A stretch of DNA of 6,856 bases from an uncultured Kiritimatiellota bacterium (GTDB lineage Bacteria > Verrucomicrobiota > Kiritimatiellia > RFP12 > UBA1067). Each line of letters begins with the position of its first letter. Within the stretch, counting starts at the first letter, position 1. This document shows, in pieces, positions 5,955-6,856 of this stretch. Both the position numbers and the translations under genes were made by a program. Location: the NCBI GenBank assembly GCA_934654805.1, contig CAKUGW010000143.1:1-6856 (forward strand). The letters are read 5' to 3'. The notes beneath the pieces are model-generated. The model had not been told where the DNA came from. It searched no databases and saw only the letters and a program-made list of their open reading frames with translations.

Positions 5955-6856
5955 ATGATTTTCAGGCCAATTCTTCTTGCGTCCGCCCTCGCGTGGGGCG
6001 TCTCTTCGATTGCCCGTCCGCTGAACGGCGGCTGGACGGCGGACGGCGCGCCCGTCACGTTGCCGCATTGCTGGAACGTTGCGGACGGCACGGACGGCCC
6101 GACAGACCCGAAGGCCAACAACCACGACTCGGTCGCGGGCACGGGCTACGCGCGCCGGAAGGTCGTCTACCGCCGCGACCTGCCGCCGGCGACGCCGGGC
6201 CTGAAGCGCTACCTGCGCGTCCACGCCGCGTCGATCCACGCCGTCGTGAAGGTCGACGGACGCGAGATCGGCCGTCATGTCGGCGCGTTCACGGCCTTCA
6301 CCTTCGCGCTGCCGCCGGACGGCAAGGCACTGGAGATCGAGGTCGACAACTTCTTCGACCCGGACGTGCCGCCCATCGGCGGCGACTTCACGATGTACGG
6401 CGGCCTCTACCGCGGCGTCGAGCTGATCGAGGCCCCGCCGTCCCGCGCGTTCGTCGCGGCGGACGGCCTTTTCGCCGACGAGCTCGCCGCGCCGGCGGAC
6501 CTGCCGCGCTACGAGTTCCGCGCCGACGGCTTCTACGTGGACGGCCAGAAGACGTTCCTGAAGGGCGTCAACTGCCACCAGGACCGCGAAGGCAAGGGCT
6601 GGGCGATCTCGGCCGAGGACGAGGAGGCGGACATCAAGCTCATCAAGGCGATGGGCGCGAACGCGATCCGCACGAGCCACTATCCGCGCGGCGAACGCTT
6701 CTACGACCTCTGCGACAAGTACGGCCTTTTCGTCTGGACGGAGATTCCGCTCGTGGACGCGACGACGGACTCCGCCGCGTTCCGCTCGAACACGCTGCAG
6801 GTCGCGCGCGAGATGGTGCTGCAGCACCGCCGCCACAGGTGCATCGCGATGTGGGG
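5955..6856 (+). CDS. Secreted glycoside hydrolase family 2 (beta-galactosidase/beta-glucuronidase type), 3' partial
   Basis: The first 300 codons of a GH2 enzyme, cut by the window end. The ATG at 5955 is chosen because it starts a clear signal peptide (MIFRPILLASALAWGVSSIA) and follows the promoter. Residues 22 to about 158 are the N-terminal jelly-roll sugar-binding domain: VTLPHCWN (34-41), GTGYARRKVVYRR, KVDGREIGRHVGAFT, and GDFTMYGGLYRGVEL (143-157). The TIM barrel starts at RADGFYVDGQK (189-199) and GVNCHQDREGKGWAIS (204-219), then GANAIRTSHYPRGERFYDLC (234-253) and KYGLFVWTEIPLVD. The sequence stops in CIAMWG, just before the usual acid/base segment (W-G-x-x-N-E), so neither catalytic Glu can be checked. 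Only about 25 residues (159-184) separate the two domains, whereas GH2 enzymes normally have an Ig-like domain of about 100 residues there; only its last strand (PRYEF) seems present. The family would hydrolyse terminal beta-galactose or beta-glucuronic acid outside the cytoplasm. Sub-specificity cannot be assigned from this part. Confidence 0.88.
   Translation, partial: MIFRPILLASALAWGVSSIARPLNGGWTADGAPVTLPHCWNVADGTDGPTDPKANNHDSVAGTGYARRKVVYRRDLPPATPGLKRYLRVHAASIHAVVKVDGREIGRHVGAFTAFTFALPPDGKALEIEVDNFFDPDVPPIGGDFTMYGGLYRGVELIEAPPSRAFVAADGLFADELAAPADLPRYEFRADGFYVDGQKTFLKGVNCHQDREGKGWAISAEDEEADIKLIKAMGANAIRTSHYPRGERFYDLCDKYGLFVWTEIPLVDATTDSAAFRSNTLQVAREMVLQHRRHRCIAMW

Noticed and set aside
5469..6836. 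455-codon open frame on the - strand across the esterase end and GH2
   Set aside because: It opposes recognised GH2 and esterase motifs and shows no protein family features. It exists because stop codons are rare in this base composition.
1..6856. CRISPR array, tRNA, rRNA, insertion sequence or attachment site
   Set aside because: No regularly spaced direct repeats, no tRNA- or rRNA-like segments, no transposase motifs and no terminal inverted repeats were seen on either strand.

Overview
The window is a 6.9 kb, very GC-rich stretch with strong G/C bias at codon third positions. It is densely coding, and every credible gene is on the + strand. It carries three genes for secreted or envelope glycan-active proteins plus one orphan coding fragment. 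The mix of long right-handed beta-helix proteins, a GH110-like/acetylesterase fusion and a GH2 enzyme with an almost leaderless promoter suggests an uncultivated, probably gut-associated member of the PVC group (Kiritimatiellota or Verrucomicrobiota). This taxonomic guess rests on gene style only; there is no marker gene in the window.

Layout. Bases 1-15 are a pure C run, probably an assembly-end artefact, and they replace the start of the first gene. Bases 3-2882 encode a large secreted protein with two tandem beta-helix modules, cut at its N-terminus. After 25 bases and a Shine-Dalgarno-like site, 2908-5793 encodes a secreted two-enzyme fusion: a GH110-like beta-helix (alpha-1,3-galactosidase type, with an Asp triad at D297, D320 and D321) followed by a complete sialate O-acetylesterase-like SGNH module. 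Its reading frame breaks at about 5667. From there to about 5891 a different frame carries clear coding signal for about 75 residues of an unrecognised protein that has neither a start nor a stop of its own. Bases 5894-5954 are non-coding, with a 6-bp hairpin and a good sigma-70-type promoter. A GH2 glycosidase starts at 5955, only 11 bases after the -10 box, and runs off the right edge just before its expected acid/base Glu.

How the genes could work together (inference). Acetyl groups capping terminal sugars are removed by the esterase module, alpha-linked galactose by the GH110-like module, and the exposed beta-galactose or beta-glucuronic acid by GH2. The beta-helix protein would bind glycan or act at the cell surface. 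This fits stepwise erosion of O-acetylated, alpha-galactosylated host mucin or a similar acidic polysaccharide. The most unusual points are the GH110-like/acetylesterase fusion, the double beta-helix architecture, a GH2 enzyme that appears to lack its middle Ig-like domain, and the orphan fragment with two suspect junctions. The last two may be real rearrangements or assembly errors, and read mapping would separate these.
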